Shown: positions 33,900-45,796 of the stretch, piece by piece
Layout of the letters: every line of letters begins with the position of its first letter
Numbering within the stretch: the stretch's first letter is position 1
NCBI GenBank assembly: GCA_019914945.1
Contig: CM034112.1
Location: 8,462,501 to 8,526,500, forward strand
Origin: Typha latifolia
Taxonomy: Eukaryota > Streptophyta > Magnoliopsida > Poales > Typhaceae
Length of the DNA: 64,000 bases
Direction of reading: 5' to 3'
Made by a program: the position numbers and the translations under genes
The notes under the pieces: model-generated
The model's database searches: none
The model's input: the letters and a program-made list of their open reading frames with translations, nothing else
What the model was told of the DNA's origin: nothing

Positions 33900-36522
33900 A
33901 GCTAAGCATATACATACTTTATACTATTTATAGACTTTACTAAATAAAATATTTATTCAATTTATATTCAAAAATTAGTAGTTGATGTTAACTTTCATAT
34001 AGTCATACATTACACTTATGACTTATAAATACTTAATTTGTTTTTAATTATTCAAGGGTCTGAAGGCTAGATATGAGCTGAACAAAGAGTCAACCCTCTC
34101 TAGATATAAAGACACTAAAATCTAAGTAAGTTTTTAGCCAATATACTAAGCCGAACAAAATATCACGCCAATATTGCTACAAGCCATCACACTTTCGAGC
34201 TCCTTCAACTCAATCGTACCGCTGAGGTATTAACTGAGCCAAAGCCATCACCAACTATCAAACAATTTTATCCACAATAATAATTGTTTAGAGTTAAAGT
34301 CGATCTCATGACCAACTTAGTTCATAAATACTTAATTTAATAGATGATTTTAATAACTTTTTTAAAACTTGTGTTTCTCTTCCTAAGTCTCTTCCAACTC
34401 ACTACATTGAAAATTAAAATGAGTGAAATCTGACAGAATTATTTTAATTAATTGTTATTGTTATTCAGTATACATGTGCATTAACAATAATATTATAGAT
34501 TAAATTATAATGTCACCAAATTAGGAAGGAAGGAGAGAGATAATTCTCTTCCCTGATGTGTTACACACTACTTTCCTAACTTTGTGAATATAAAATAGAT
34601 AGTGCTCAAAATGATTTTATTAAATAAATACCAAGTTTCCCCTGTTAAGAAATTTCTCTTGTATCGTTTCCCACGTCGGTTCCCATAACTTGGCCTAGAT
34701 TTTGGGGTCTGCCGTGGGAGAGAAGACGAGAAAATCTCCAACCCAGCGTACGTCTAGATGGTCTTCCGTCAAATAAGGAAGGAGATATAGAAGATGACCT
34801 TTTGACTAAACTACCCCTCTTTCACAAATGTTTTACCGATATTGACCCTTGCTCAAATTTAAACGTTGTCTGGTATTTGTTATTGAGATAAATTGAACGT
34901 TTAATATCTTTTTCTTATATATAAACTACTGGTTTGATGAGTATTTTATGTGTGATTTTAAAAATATATAAATTTATTTATATATATATGGTCGATAAGA
35001 ATAATATTTTATTTTGTCGTTTGTATCTAAAAGGGAAAATGCTGATGTCGTCCATTTTGAGGCAGGGCTAGTTTGGTCAAAACAACAACCACAACCACCC
35101 ACAACCACCCATCTGGGGCAGTTCCATTGGTCTGAAACAACCTTGCTGTTTTAGCTTCACAGCTGATCCAGAACCGTACAATTAGCACGTTCAGTTGACT
35201 ACGGAATTTTGACCGGAAGAGATAGAGAGAGAGAGAGAGAGAAATCTATTGGCGGGTTTAGTGGTAATGCGGGTAGAAGCTCCGCAGCCCGTTTTCTTGG
35301 AGGTTTCGTGGAGAAAAAGTAGGAGAATTTTATAGCCTTTTTTTTTTTCCTTTTATTTAGTCTTCTTGAGTTGATTTGGATCTTTATTAGGTGTTGAACT
35401 GAATATTCTTGAATTGGAATTTTTCTTTTCTTTCTTCTAGTAACCATGGGTGGCATTTTTTTTTTTTGACTTAGATCTAATAATTTAATATGAACTCGAA
35501 GGTGTTAAATAAATTTGAACTTAGTCTAATCGACTATTGATTATAAATTATTGTATTGATTATAAATTCAATATGACTTATCTAATCTGATTATTACGCA
35601 GATCATGTTATATATCTCTTCAACTCATTTAAGCTCAATAATACAAGTATAACTCAAATACAACTAGTATAAATCTGAATAACCCATTTGAGATCTCATT
35701 TTAATTTATTTGTTAAATAAATTGTTAAAATTTAATCTAACCTGATTCAATCCAACACGAACTTAAATATCTATCAACTTTTGACCGTCAAAGGTGATAG
35801 GCCTAACCACTTATGCTCCTTTTAAAAGAAAACTAATATATCTATTGAAGAGCACTAAGAGCACATATTAATAATAAAAAAAGGCTTAATTATATATTAA
35901 CCCCCCTCTCAAGAAGAAAATTGGACATATACATTCTTTATATTATTTAAATATATCACTAAGCCTCCTCGGTTAATATTTTTTTAGAAATATTTTAATC
36001 TAAACGACTGCCTCTTTCTTCCAATATTTCCATCTTCTCTTTTAGTGATATTTATGATAATTTCTCTTAATATCAAACTCTAAATCGATCTTCTCTAATT
36101 CTTTCAAAATCCACATTTAACATAAAGATGGTAAATGCATTTTTGTTTATCAAATTAGTTAGTCAAATTTTTAATATTTTTTCCTAACAGAGTTTGTAGC
36201 AAAATAGTGAAAGTTATATAATTACATAAAAGGGGTTAAGATGTAATTAGCCCTAAAAGAAAACCATTGGCAGTTGATAGTTATGAGTTGTTGGAGTCCA
36301 ATGTAAGGGTGTGGTTTCTACCAAAAAAAAATATTAAAAAAATAAAAATAAAGAAAAGAAGTCATCAAGTTCATCAGCAGACAGCAGCTGGAGCTCCATT
36401 TTAAAATTAGAGGAGTCAAAATTGAGCATAATTTTATATATTTTTTTGCCTCATTAATCTAATCTTTGAGTATAAGCTATGGGTGTGGTTTAATTGGTCG
36501 GTGCCCACGACTAATGTAAAAA

Positions 36523-36524
<2 letters not shown>
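33900..36524. other. Intergenic, no gene recognised
   Basis: AT-rich sequence. A (GA)n tract lies at 35220-35242, and a short open frame beginning MRVEAPQPVFLEVSWRK (35267-35333) follows on the + strand. I found no splice partner or homology for it. Confidence 0.45.

Positions 36525-36596
<72 letters not shown>
36525..36596. repeat. Perfect (AG)36 microsatellite
   Basis: Seventy-two uninterrupted bases of AG, the longest pure microsatellite in the window; such a tract is expected to be highly length-variable. Confidence 0.95.
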
Positions 36597-36599
<3 letters not shown>

Positions 36600-37779
36600 C
36601 ATTGAAAACTATTGGCGATGATGATGTGGTTTTCATTTTTCCAATCTTTTCTTAGTTGTGTGTGTAATAATTCTTGTGTTAGAATTAGGAGACATATCTT
36701 TTAGTTTTTAATTAATACTTGCTCTTTGTTGCAAAGTTATATTATATTTGTTTTCTTTGGATCATGGGCTAATCCCACCACCCCCTTTTGACTAGGGCGG
36801 AGGCCAATGTCCATGGTTTTGACATTAATCCATGGTGAATGGTGTTTAAATATTACATGATTTATTTAAAAAATTAAGTTTTTGACTAAACTAGACCTTC
36901 TTAGAAACTTCCTCGCTTAGGTTTGAGTCTAGCTCTTGAACGCAACTGGCTGGACTTATAATTCAGTCTTACTTTAGATATCTTAAACTAGGCGAGAATA
37001 CTGGATGTTTGGTTATAAAATAAACTTAAGAGTGCAATTATTATCTTTAGTGTGATATAAAGAATGTAAAGAAAAAATGTGTTGATTTTAGAGAGAAAAT
37101 AAGGATATATAAGAAAAATGTGAAGTCAACGACTCCTCTCCACTGTTCTCACTGTCTTCTTCATTATAATTCTACTCCCCTTCCTCACTAGATTCGTGCT
37201 TGGACACCATCCTTCCACTATCGCCACTCCCTTCTATCTTCCACCACTATGCTTGGATATCGTCCTAAACCCATTTGCACTTTCGCTCCCTACCACTACA
37301 CTTCACCATCGTCACCGCTCTTCTTCACCTCACCAGATCCAAGATTGATAGCCACGCGAACACTATTAGTGTAGTAGTTTCATCACATTGAGCCTGCCTT
37401 ACTTAGTGTGTTCTTTGCCGACTGGCCTCACCGAGACATAGAGAGGTCATTCTAGATGGGTGCGAGGGCCTAGAGGGAGATCGTTGAGACTTCTTCATAG
37501 AGTAGTATGTGCTGATCGGCGTTTGTGTAGAGCAAAATTAGAGTGTTTTGATTTATTTTTCTCTCTCTTTGATTTGAGTTACAATTGGGTAATCATTGAT
37601 CCTCCTACCTTTGTGAATTCTCAAGGCCTTGTTTTAGACTGCTAGACTAATAGAACCTACAATTATTAGATTAGTAATGCTGAATGCGAGGCTCTTTGTT
37701 TTTGGGAAATATTTTTGACTACTCTTCATTTTATTATTTGAGTTTATGCTCTTCTAGATTAAATTATAGCACTGTCTAT
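36597..37779. other. Intergenic, no gene recognised
   Basis: AT-rich to mixed sequence. A stretch near 37000-37020 (GGATGTTTGGTTATA) resembles the inverted end found just after the tandem array near 40000-40015, so the array may lie inside a larger element; this is weak evidence. Confidence 0.4.
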
Positions 37780-39996
37780 TATAAGCCAAGTGTGAGGCTT
37801 ATGTCAAAGAGTTGTCGTTTTATCTCCCTTCCTCTTTGTGTAATCTTTGGAAGTTAATGAATTACCTCAGTTTTCTCTCAAAATAAATAAATAAATAATT
37901 TATTTTTCGTCTAAGATTGTGGGCCTATAGTTTCATTACCAACTTACAAGCTCATAACCCTACTATAAAGTAAGATATTTTTTTCTCTCTGATAAAAAAT
38001 ATAGTGTTTGGTTACTGAATATAATTAAGTGTTCAGACACTATTTCTAATCCAAGTGTGAGGCTTGTGTCAAAGAGTCGTCGCTGTATCTCCCTTCCACT
38101 TTATGTATCACGCATAATCATTATAATATTTGGAAGTTAATGAATTACCTCAGTTTTCTCTCAAAATAAATAAATAAATAAATAATTTATCTTTCCTCTA
38201 AGATTGTAGGCCTATAATTTCATTACCAACTTATAAGCTCATAGCCCTATTATAAAGTAAGATATTTTTTTTCTTCTTTGATAAAGAAAATAGTGTTTGA
38301 TTACTGAATATTGTTAAGTGTTGAAATACTATTCCTAAGCCAAGTGTGAGGTTTGTATTCAAAGAATTGTTGCTCTATCTCCCTTCTTCTTTGTGTATCA
38401 GTCATAATCATTGTAATCTTTGGAAGTATGAATTATTTCAGTTTTCTCTCAAAATAAATAATTTATCTTTCCTCTAAGATTATAGGCCTATAATTTTATT
38501 ACCAAGCTCATAACCTTATTATAAAGTAAGATATTTTTTTTCCTCTTTGATTAAAAAAATAGTGTTTGATTACTGAATATTGTTAAGTGTTCAGACACTA
38601 TTCCTAAGCCAAGTGTGAGGTTTGTATTCAAAGAATTGTTGCTCTATCTCCCTTCTTCTTTGTGTATCAGTCATAATCATTGTAATCTTTGGAAGTATGA
38701 ATTATTTCAGTTTTCTCTCAAAATAAATAATTTATCTTTCCTCTAAGATTATAGGCCTATAATTTTATTACCAAGCTCATAACCTTATTATAAAGTAAGA
38801 TATTTTTTTTCTTCTTTGATTAAAAAAATAGTGTTTGATTACTGAATATTGTTAAGTGTTCAGACACTATTCCTAAGTCAAGTGTGAGGCTTGTGTCAAA
38901 GAATTGTCGCTCTATCTCCCTTTCTCTTTGTATATTAGTCATAATCATTGTAATCTTTGAAAGTATGAATTATCTTAGTATTCTCTCAAAATAAATAATT
39001 TATCTTTTCTCTAAGATTGTAGACCTATAATTTCATTACCAACTTACAAGCTCATAACCCTACTATAAAGTAGATATTTTTTTTCTCTCTGATAAAAAAA
39101 AATAGTGTTTGGTTACTGAATATAGTTAAGTGTTCAGACACTATTCTTAATCCAAGTGTGAGGCTTGTGTCAAAGAGTCGTCACTGTATCTCCTTTCCTC
39201 TTTGTGTATCAGGCATAATCATTATAATATTTGGAAGTTAATGAATTACCTCAGTTTTCTCTCAAAATAAATAAATAAATAAATAATTTATCTTTCCTCT
39301 AAGATTATAGACCTATAATTTTATTACCAACTTATAAGCTCATAGCCCTACTATAAAGTAAGATATTTTTTTCCTCTTTGATAAAAAAAAATAGTGTTTG
39401 ATTACTGAATATTGTTAAGTGTTCAAACACTATTCGTAAGCTAAGTGTGAGGCTTGTGTCAAAGAGTTGTTACTCTATCTCCTTTCCTCTTTGTGTATCA
39501 GGCATAATCATTGTAATCTTTAGAAGTATAAATTATCTCAGTTTTCTCTCAAAATAAATAATTTATCTTTCCTCTAAGATTATAGGCCTATAATTTTATT
39601 ATCAACTTACAAGTTCATAACCATATTATAAAGTAAGATATTTTTTTTCCTCTTTGATTAAAAAAATAGTGTTTAATTACTGAATATTATTAAGTGTTCA
39701 GACACTATTCATAAGCCAAGTGTGAGGCTTGTGTCAAAGAGTTGTCGCTCTATCTCCCTTCCTCTTTGTTTATCAGGCATAATCACTATAATCTTTAGAA
39801 GTTAATGAATTATTTTAGTTTTTTCTCAAAATAAATAAATAATTTATCTTTCCTCTAAGATTATAGGCCTATAATTTCATTACTAACTTACAAGCTCATA
39901 ACCATACTATAAAGTAAGATACTTTTTTTCCTCTCTGATAAAAAAAAATAATGTTTGGTTACTGAATATAGTTAAGTGTTCAGACACTATTCCTAA
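37780..39996. repeat. Tandem array, eight units of 265-289 bp
   Basis: The landmark AAGTGTGAGG recurs at 37788, 38053, 38342, 38611, 38880, 39154, 39443 and 39718. Each unit carries ATCTCCCTTCCTCTTTGTGT, a CTCAAAATAAATAA tract of variable length, GGCCTATAATTT and CATTACCAACTTACAAGCTC. Each ends in a hairpin-forming block AATAGTGTTTGG / CAGACACTATT. The units starting at 38342 and 38611 are nearly identical and both 269 bp, pointing to a recent duplication. No coding potential was seen. Confidence 0.9.
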
Positions 39997-42900
39997 ACTC
40001 AAACCAAATGTCACATTAGATATCTCCAAAGTCTATCAAGTGTAGTCTTGAAAACTCAGATATAAAAAATAAGCTTAAAGAGGATCTTTGGAACCAAGAA
40101 TTATATTAGACAATATAAATATTTATTTATCCTAATTATATAAATTTTAATTTTTTTAATAAATGTCAAGTTTATTATTAGTTGATTCAATTCAAATAAA
40201 AGCATTTTAACAATATAAAGTGCACCATGTTAGGATCTAATCTATTAAAATTTTAAAAATTAAAAGTGGTATTTATTAGATACTGGGCCTTAAGAGTGTG
40301 GTTCAGGGAACTCAAATGCATGGGGGCATGCACTAGATGTACTAAGGTATGCTTCCTTTGGGCCCCAAATATAGGCCTCATTTATTTCTATGTTAATATT
40401 TATTTTTCATGTCTAGTATATTTTAAAACTTAAATATAAGACTAAATATATTTGAAAATTAATTTCTTAGTCAACGACTTCCAAATATAAATCGCTGATA
40501 AAATTAATAACTTATATAGAAATTCTAAATCTTCTAAAAAATTATTGAAGTCTAAAAGAAAATTTTCTATATAAGTTGTTGATTAAGTCATCGGCTTATA
40601 TTTAAAAGTAAATGAACCAAAAAATAACTTAATATTATCTAACATTTCTACTACCACCTTCCAAATCCCAAATTTGCTCATCTAATTTTTGCTAAGCTAG
40701 ATAGTTATAACTATTTTGTTTGAGTCTTTCAATTTCTTCACATATTCTTCTCTACTATGAACTTGTTGAACCATATTTTGAACAACACCTTTCTACTAGT
40801 GAAAGATAGGGAATCCCACTATGGTTAATTCAGACTGCATATTATTGTAAAATAAAAAGAATAATATACTTTTAGCTAGTTAATTGCCACATTATCAAAG
40901 AGGTTAAATCAACCATATATGGTCTAACTACTTCTCAATAGATAAAGAATGTATTGGCCAATTGTTTTGCTTCACCTTTGAAATCTTATATCACTCACCT
41001 TATCGCCGTAGTACTAAATTATGAATTGACTTATTTATAAACAGTGGCTTGCATGCCAATTTTAATATATTTGTTAAGAAAACATGAATTCAAGTATGTT
41101 GTAATACAAATTAAAAAATTTAGGTTAGCCTTAATCTGAGAATTAATGGCCTACCATAGAAACACATATATAGACAAATAAAAAAAATAGAGATCAAATT
41201 AAATACAAATAATTTTTATGTGGAAAACTCTAAACCTAGTAAAAACCATAAATCTTTCTCCTATGATATATTCAACCACTAATAACGTGCAAATTCAAGA
41301 ACCACTTCTAGACCGCTTGCTAGATCCCACAACTATATTTAAAGTTCTCTTGCTTGTTATTACTCACAATAAATTACTTCAAGTGATTAATCCATCAATC
41401 TTAGGAACCCTCGAGATTGGACGATCTATTTCAGTGACCCTTGAGATTGCAACTCGCTCCAAAAAAAAAAAATAACAATCAATCAGGAATCTTTGATAAA
41501 TCTTATCCCTCGAGTACCTTCTGATCATTATAAATAATTTAATAAAACTGTTATAGGCCTCCAAATCTCTCCAATCAACGGATTTCATTCAAGTTAGAGT
41601 TGTTTGATTTATATATTTATTGAGAAAGACTAAAAACCTAATCTAAACCAGACTGAAGTTGTTTAATTCTGGCTCGGGTCCTGCAATTTTCATGCTCTCT
41701 AACAAAAGCATTCAAATGCTTGAGGGTCCTTTGAATGGCTAAACGGTAGGTTTAAAGTGATCATTCCAATATCCTTGAGTCTTTTTTAGTACTGCTCCAA
41801 ATATTAAAGATGACCTTCATATTGCTTGAAACGTTTATAAAATTATTTGAACATTCTTCAAATGATTCAGAAGATATGTTTAACTTATCCTAACTCTTGT
41901 AAAGTATGTGCTAAATACAAATGCATGCAGTCTATAATCATACTCATATGAAAATATTCAAAATACATATTTCTAGATAAGTTTTTTGTACATGAATTGC
42001 GAATAGAAAAAATCTAACACATTAGTTACTTTCTACTCTTTTGCCACAAAAAATTTGTTATTCGAACCTTGAAGAGTATTAGTCATCAGAATTGCTTAAT
42101 TATGAGGATTATCTAATAAGCACACATATAATTAGTCCAATCCTTCTTTGACCCCTAATAAGCACAGACTATGCATTACATTGAAACCCAATTGATCTTA
42201 AAGTGGTGAGGGACAAAAGACATTCAAAGCTAGCTAACTGATAACTGTCTTCTTAGTAAAAGACCAACCCAGCCGACCATAATTTGAGAAGTCCATTGAT
42301 ACTTGCCAAAGATATGGTTAAAAGAGCTCATATGTTATGAGTATTTCGGAGTTTCATCAATTTAATATATATTATTAGATTTCTACGCTTCTAATATATA
42401 TATATATATATTCTACTGGCACTTAAATCAAATAGATCCGCTCACAGCTGAGATAAATTTTAAACTTTAGGATTTTTTTTTACACGTAGACCTTTGAATG
42501 TCATCATTTTCCATATACATCTTTTGAACTATATTTCTGTCTCCCATAATCTCTTCCGACTATTAAAAATATCTCAAACACTCATTTTATTAGATTTTGA
42601 TATGACTCAGTCATAATGGCTCCACTTGGGATATTGGGTTCATTGGGATGAACCTATTTATTTTTTTTAATTTTGGCTAGAAAAAATAAAATATTTTTGC
42701 TGGTGGGCGTTCGAACTGAAGGACCACGTTGAAACGGGCAATGCAAATGCCTGCACGCGTTCACAAAAATAAAGAACATGATTTGCACATTTGAACGGCC
42801 TCAGGCCCATTCGAACACAACCGTTCGAACACCTGGACATATTTGCAACGATAGAGAATGGTATTTGCACATTCTAACGATGTTGGTTTGTTAGGGTTTT

Positions 42901-44038
42901 AATTTAGTTGTTTAGATCCCTAGGGTGAGCCTTTGTAAATATGTAGAGGAAATCCTAATTAAAGTTTATCTGATAATTGAAACGGCATTATGCCTTTATC
43001 TCCTTCTTTCTTGCTCTAGCCATTGGCGTCTTCTCTCACCTCCTTCTTTCCACTGCCCAAGTTCTTGGTCGGCTTCCTCTAACTCCTAATCCCCCTCTTC
43101 TATAATAACTTATCTCCCTTCACTCCAAAAGAATTATCCATTGAAGGGCTAACAAGCTAGGGTTCATCCGACTTTCGGCCTCTGTTCGATCGATATCTCA
43201 CGATCTAGCCATCCAAACTCTACAATCTTGGATTCGTTGGAAAGTTTTTTACAAGGGCAACAACATATCCAAAATTTAGTAAGATCCAATAGCTAAATTA
43301 TCCACAGCTTCCTTCAAAAGTCTCGTCCTCAAACCAATCTAGAATAATTACGGATCGGATCAAACCGGGTCGTAACAAATTTCTATTACTTTTCCATTTA
43401 TGAATTGTCACATGTAAGTTACATGAGGGTATTTTGATCTTTTCAACTTTTTCTTTTAGGAAATTGAGGGATAAGACTTTTTTAATAGTTCAAGGAGTAT
43501 ATTTCATAAAAAGAATTCAAGGAGTATATGAAAAAGAATGATAGTTCACGAGATCTAAGAATAATTATTCCTAAACTTTATTTTAGCTTACAGTAAATTT
43601 TATGGCCAACGTTGACCATGAAGTAGTGTAGGAGTATGTTCATTGCATGCAAGCTTATTGCTTGCCCCATTTCCCATGCTCTCTCAAATAGATCTTTAAC
43701 CCTTTAATTCTTCACGTATATATATAGTCAATATATAATTTGTGTTAATACTTATTATCTTCTCTCAATGGAAATCTCAAGGTTTCTACAAAAACATCAT
43801 AAAAATTAGGTGGAGATAATAATATGAATATTAATTCATTGATACAGGATTAATTTAAAACATTAAAAAAAAATCGAAAAGGAAAGAATCGATCACTTTT
43901 TAAACAAGACTCTCCTACAAAATGGATAAGCATCATATACAACGTAGTACAACCTTTTATTATAGCACTTTGTGTGATGAACAAGAGAAAGATCATGCGA
44001 GTAAAAGAACAAGCATGCACGTAGGAGGAGGTCGGTAG
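39997..44038. other. Intergenic with undefined repeat remnants
   Basis: No gene was recognised. Near 41200-41600 a segment with GTGGAAAACTCTAAACC resembles the common ACGTGGAAAACCCC leader of plant copia-like elements. Near 42680-42860 is a GC-richer stretch with repeated GTTCGAAC. Both are probably old transposon pieces without clear borders. Confidence 0.4.
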
Positions 44039-44229
44039 CTAGTTGTGTGAGGGGCTGTGTGTTCTTGGTGGTTCATAATCCACATCAAACCCTAGATTCT
44101 TCTCGCCACGACCGACGTGCAGCGAGACCATGTCGCCACTCTTCTTGATTTCACCTGCATCCGACTCTCCTCCCTTCGTCATCTTCACATAGTTAGAGAG
44201 AGAGAGAAAGATAAGAATCCAAAAAATAT

Positions 44230-44279
<50 letters not shown>

Positions 44280-44376
44280 TGGACTGATCACTAACCTTGT
44301 CAGGGAGAAGATGGCGGCCATTGCATGGATGAATGCAGAGATAGAGGAGGAGGAGAAGAAGGTGAGGAGAAGACAT
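44039..44376 (-). CDS. RGF: RGF/GOLVEN/CLEL secreted peptide precursor, two exons
   Basis: Encodes a small precursor of 74 residues from exon 1 (44376-44296) and exon 2 (44182-44039), joined in frame across a 113-bp GT-AG intron. The N-terminus MSSPHLLLLLLYLCIHPCNG is a signal peptide. The last 13 residues, DYEPPRTHSPSHN (62-74), match the RGF/GLV consensus: an initial Asp-Tyr for tyrosine sulfation, a Pro four residues from the end, and a terminal His-Asn. Mature RGF peptides act outside the cell through receptor kinases (RGFR/RGI) in root meristem maintenance and gravitropism. The middle region is short and charged (TKGGESDAGEIKKSG). The precursor is shorter than most family members, and no classic RRxL subtilase site is visible. 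Which family member it is cannot be told. A TATA box lies 30 bp upstream. Confidence 0.82.
44235..44276. repeat. (AT)n microsatellite in the RGF intron
   Basis: A pure AT run fills about a third of the 113-bp intron. Read through without splicing, it gives a meaningless Tyr-Ile repeat. Confidence 0.9.
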
Positions 44377-44404
44377 GGTGGATTTGTTTGAGTAATGTAG
44401 TTAG

Positions 44405-44412
44405 TATTTATA
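44405..44412 (-). promoter_or_regulatory. Probable TATA box of the RGF gene
   Basis: TATAAATA on the minus strand about 30 bp upstream of the start codon, implying a very short 5' UTR or a start somewhat downstream. Confidence 0.5.
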
Positions 44413-44683
44413 GACATGGAAGGAATTAAATGCAGGGTCGCATGGCGGTGGATGGACGGCGTATCTCTTCTTCATCACAACATGCGGATGTCTGCATGCA
44501 TTCATTCCCATCTCCCATTTTTAGAGTGATTAATAGATACTACAGTTTAACTCCGGGTAGAGAATGTATATATTATTCATGAAATTAGTGCTTCTAAATG
44601 CTTGATTTGCTTTATATATATATATATATATATATTTATACTCTCACAAGTCCTAAATTTTTTTTAATTTTATAAAATTAGAG

Positions 44684-44990
44684 AATTTATAAATCACACC
44701 TTATATTTTATCTATTTTATAATTCAACATCGTCTCTGAAATTCTTGTAACCATTCTCATTTAACACATGCTGTCAATTTAAATAGTATCAACAAAAAAT
44801 ATTCTATTATAATATATTAAATAATTTATAAATACCTAAATTAGGCAGAGGAGAAAAAATAGTGACGAGGGTATTTTAGTAATTTTATCAATATCAATTA
44901 GTCAAAATAATGTTAGGATATTAAACAAGAATTATAGAAAAAAATATAAATCATAAAATAGATAAAATAGAGGGTGTGATTTGCAAAATA
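44684..44990. mobile_element. Foldback/MITE-like element, about 307 bp
   Basis: The left end AATTTATAAATCACACCTTA and the reverse complement of the right end (ATTTTGCAAATCACACCCTC) pair over about 40 bp, followed in both arms by TATTTTATCTATTTTAT. It belongs with the elements at 32445 and 45392 by its ends. Confidence 0.65.
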
Positions 44991-45391
44991 CCCGTCGACA
45001 ACTCTCTTTCGCACTGCCTCATGCCTCAAGGGCATGTAGCCATACATGGCCGGTGGCTGTCCTGCCACGTGGAGATATACTACGGGAGGAGAGTGGTCCC
45101 CCACCACGTCCGAAACAACTGGCTTTGACAAACGGCGGGTATTAACCGGCGACCCAGAACCCGACCCGGAATCACCCGGTTCCGGTGTCTGGTCGGCTCA
45201 CCAATACGCAAACGTACGCCGGCAGAAAAGGTCGAAGAGTACGGAGGGATTGGATGCTCAAACGTAGAGGAATGCTTCACCAATCTCCATGCAATCATTC
45301 ATCAGGTGACATTATATTATAATATAATATACCCTTGATTTTTAAAATCATTTCTTATTAATCCTGCTAAATTATATATAAATAATAAAAA

Positions 45392-45796
45392 GGGAAATTA
45401 TATATAACACCCTACTTTATAACATAGCTGTGGTTTACATCCTATATTTTTATTATTTGTAAATAGAGCTCTCTAATTTAGTAAATATACGTGAAAACAC
45501 CATGAGTTAAATTTGAACTAACACCATTCCGTTACGTAGAGATATTTTATTTTTAAAATAATTAAAATGCTCTTATTTTTAAAGTAACTAAAATATTCTT
45601 AGTATAACTTGGTTGAGGGTATTTTTTATAGTTTAGTTACACTTAACTCAGATATTTAGTTAAGTTTAACTAACTGATCTAACCATATTTTTTACACATA
45701 TTTGGCAAATCATAGGACTCAATTTATAAATAGTAAAAATATAGAGTGTAAACTATAATTTTAGTAAAAGACATGGTGTTATTTGCAAATCTTCCA
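45392..45796. mobile_element. Foldback/MITE-like element, about 405 bp
   Basis: Left-arm and right-arm sequences are inverted copies over about 90 bp. Both contain AACACC and, further in, TATATTTTTATTATTTGTAAA-like blocks. It lies 400 bp from the related element at 44684-44990. Confidence 0.65.

Noticed and set aside
35199..35456. Lys/Arg-rich minus-strand frame as a small basic protein
   Set aside because: It includes a GA microsatellite and poly-T tracts and has no recognised homology or splice partners.
37780..39996. CRISPR-like array
   Set aside because: Units of 265-289 bp with no short repeat/spacer alternation, in a plant nuclear context.
44193..44417. Alternative frame over RGF exon 1 (MSINTNYITQTNPP)
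   Set aside because: It runs into the AT repeat without a splice-compatible continuation, whereas the other frame joins to the RGF motif with correct GT-AG borders.
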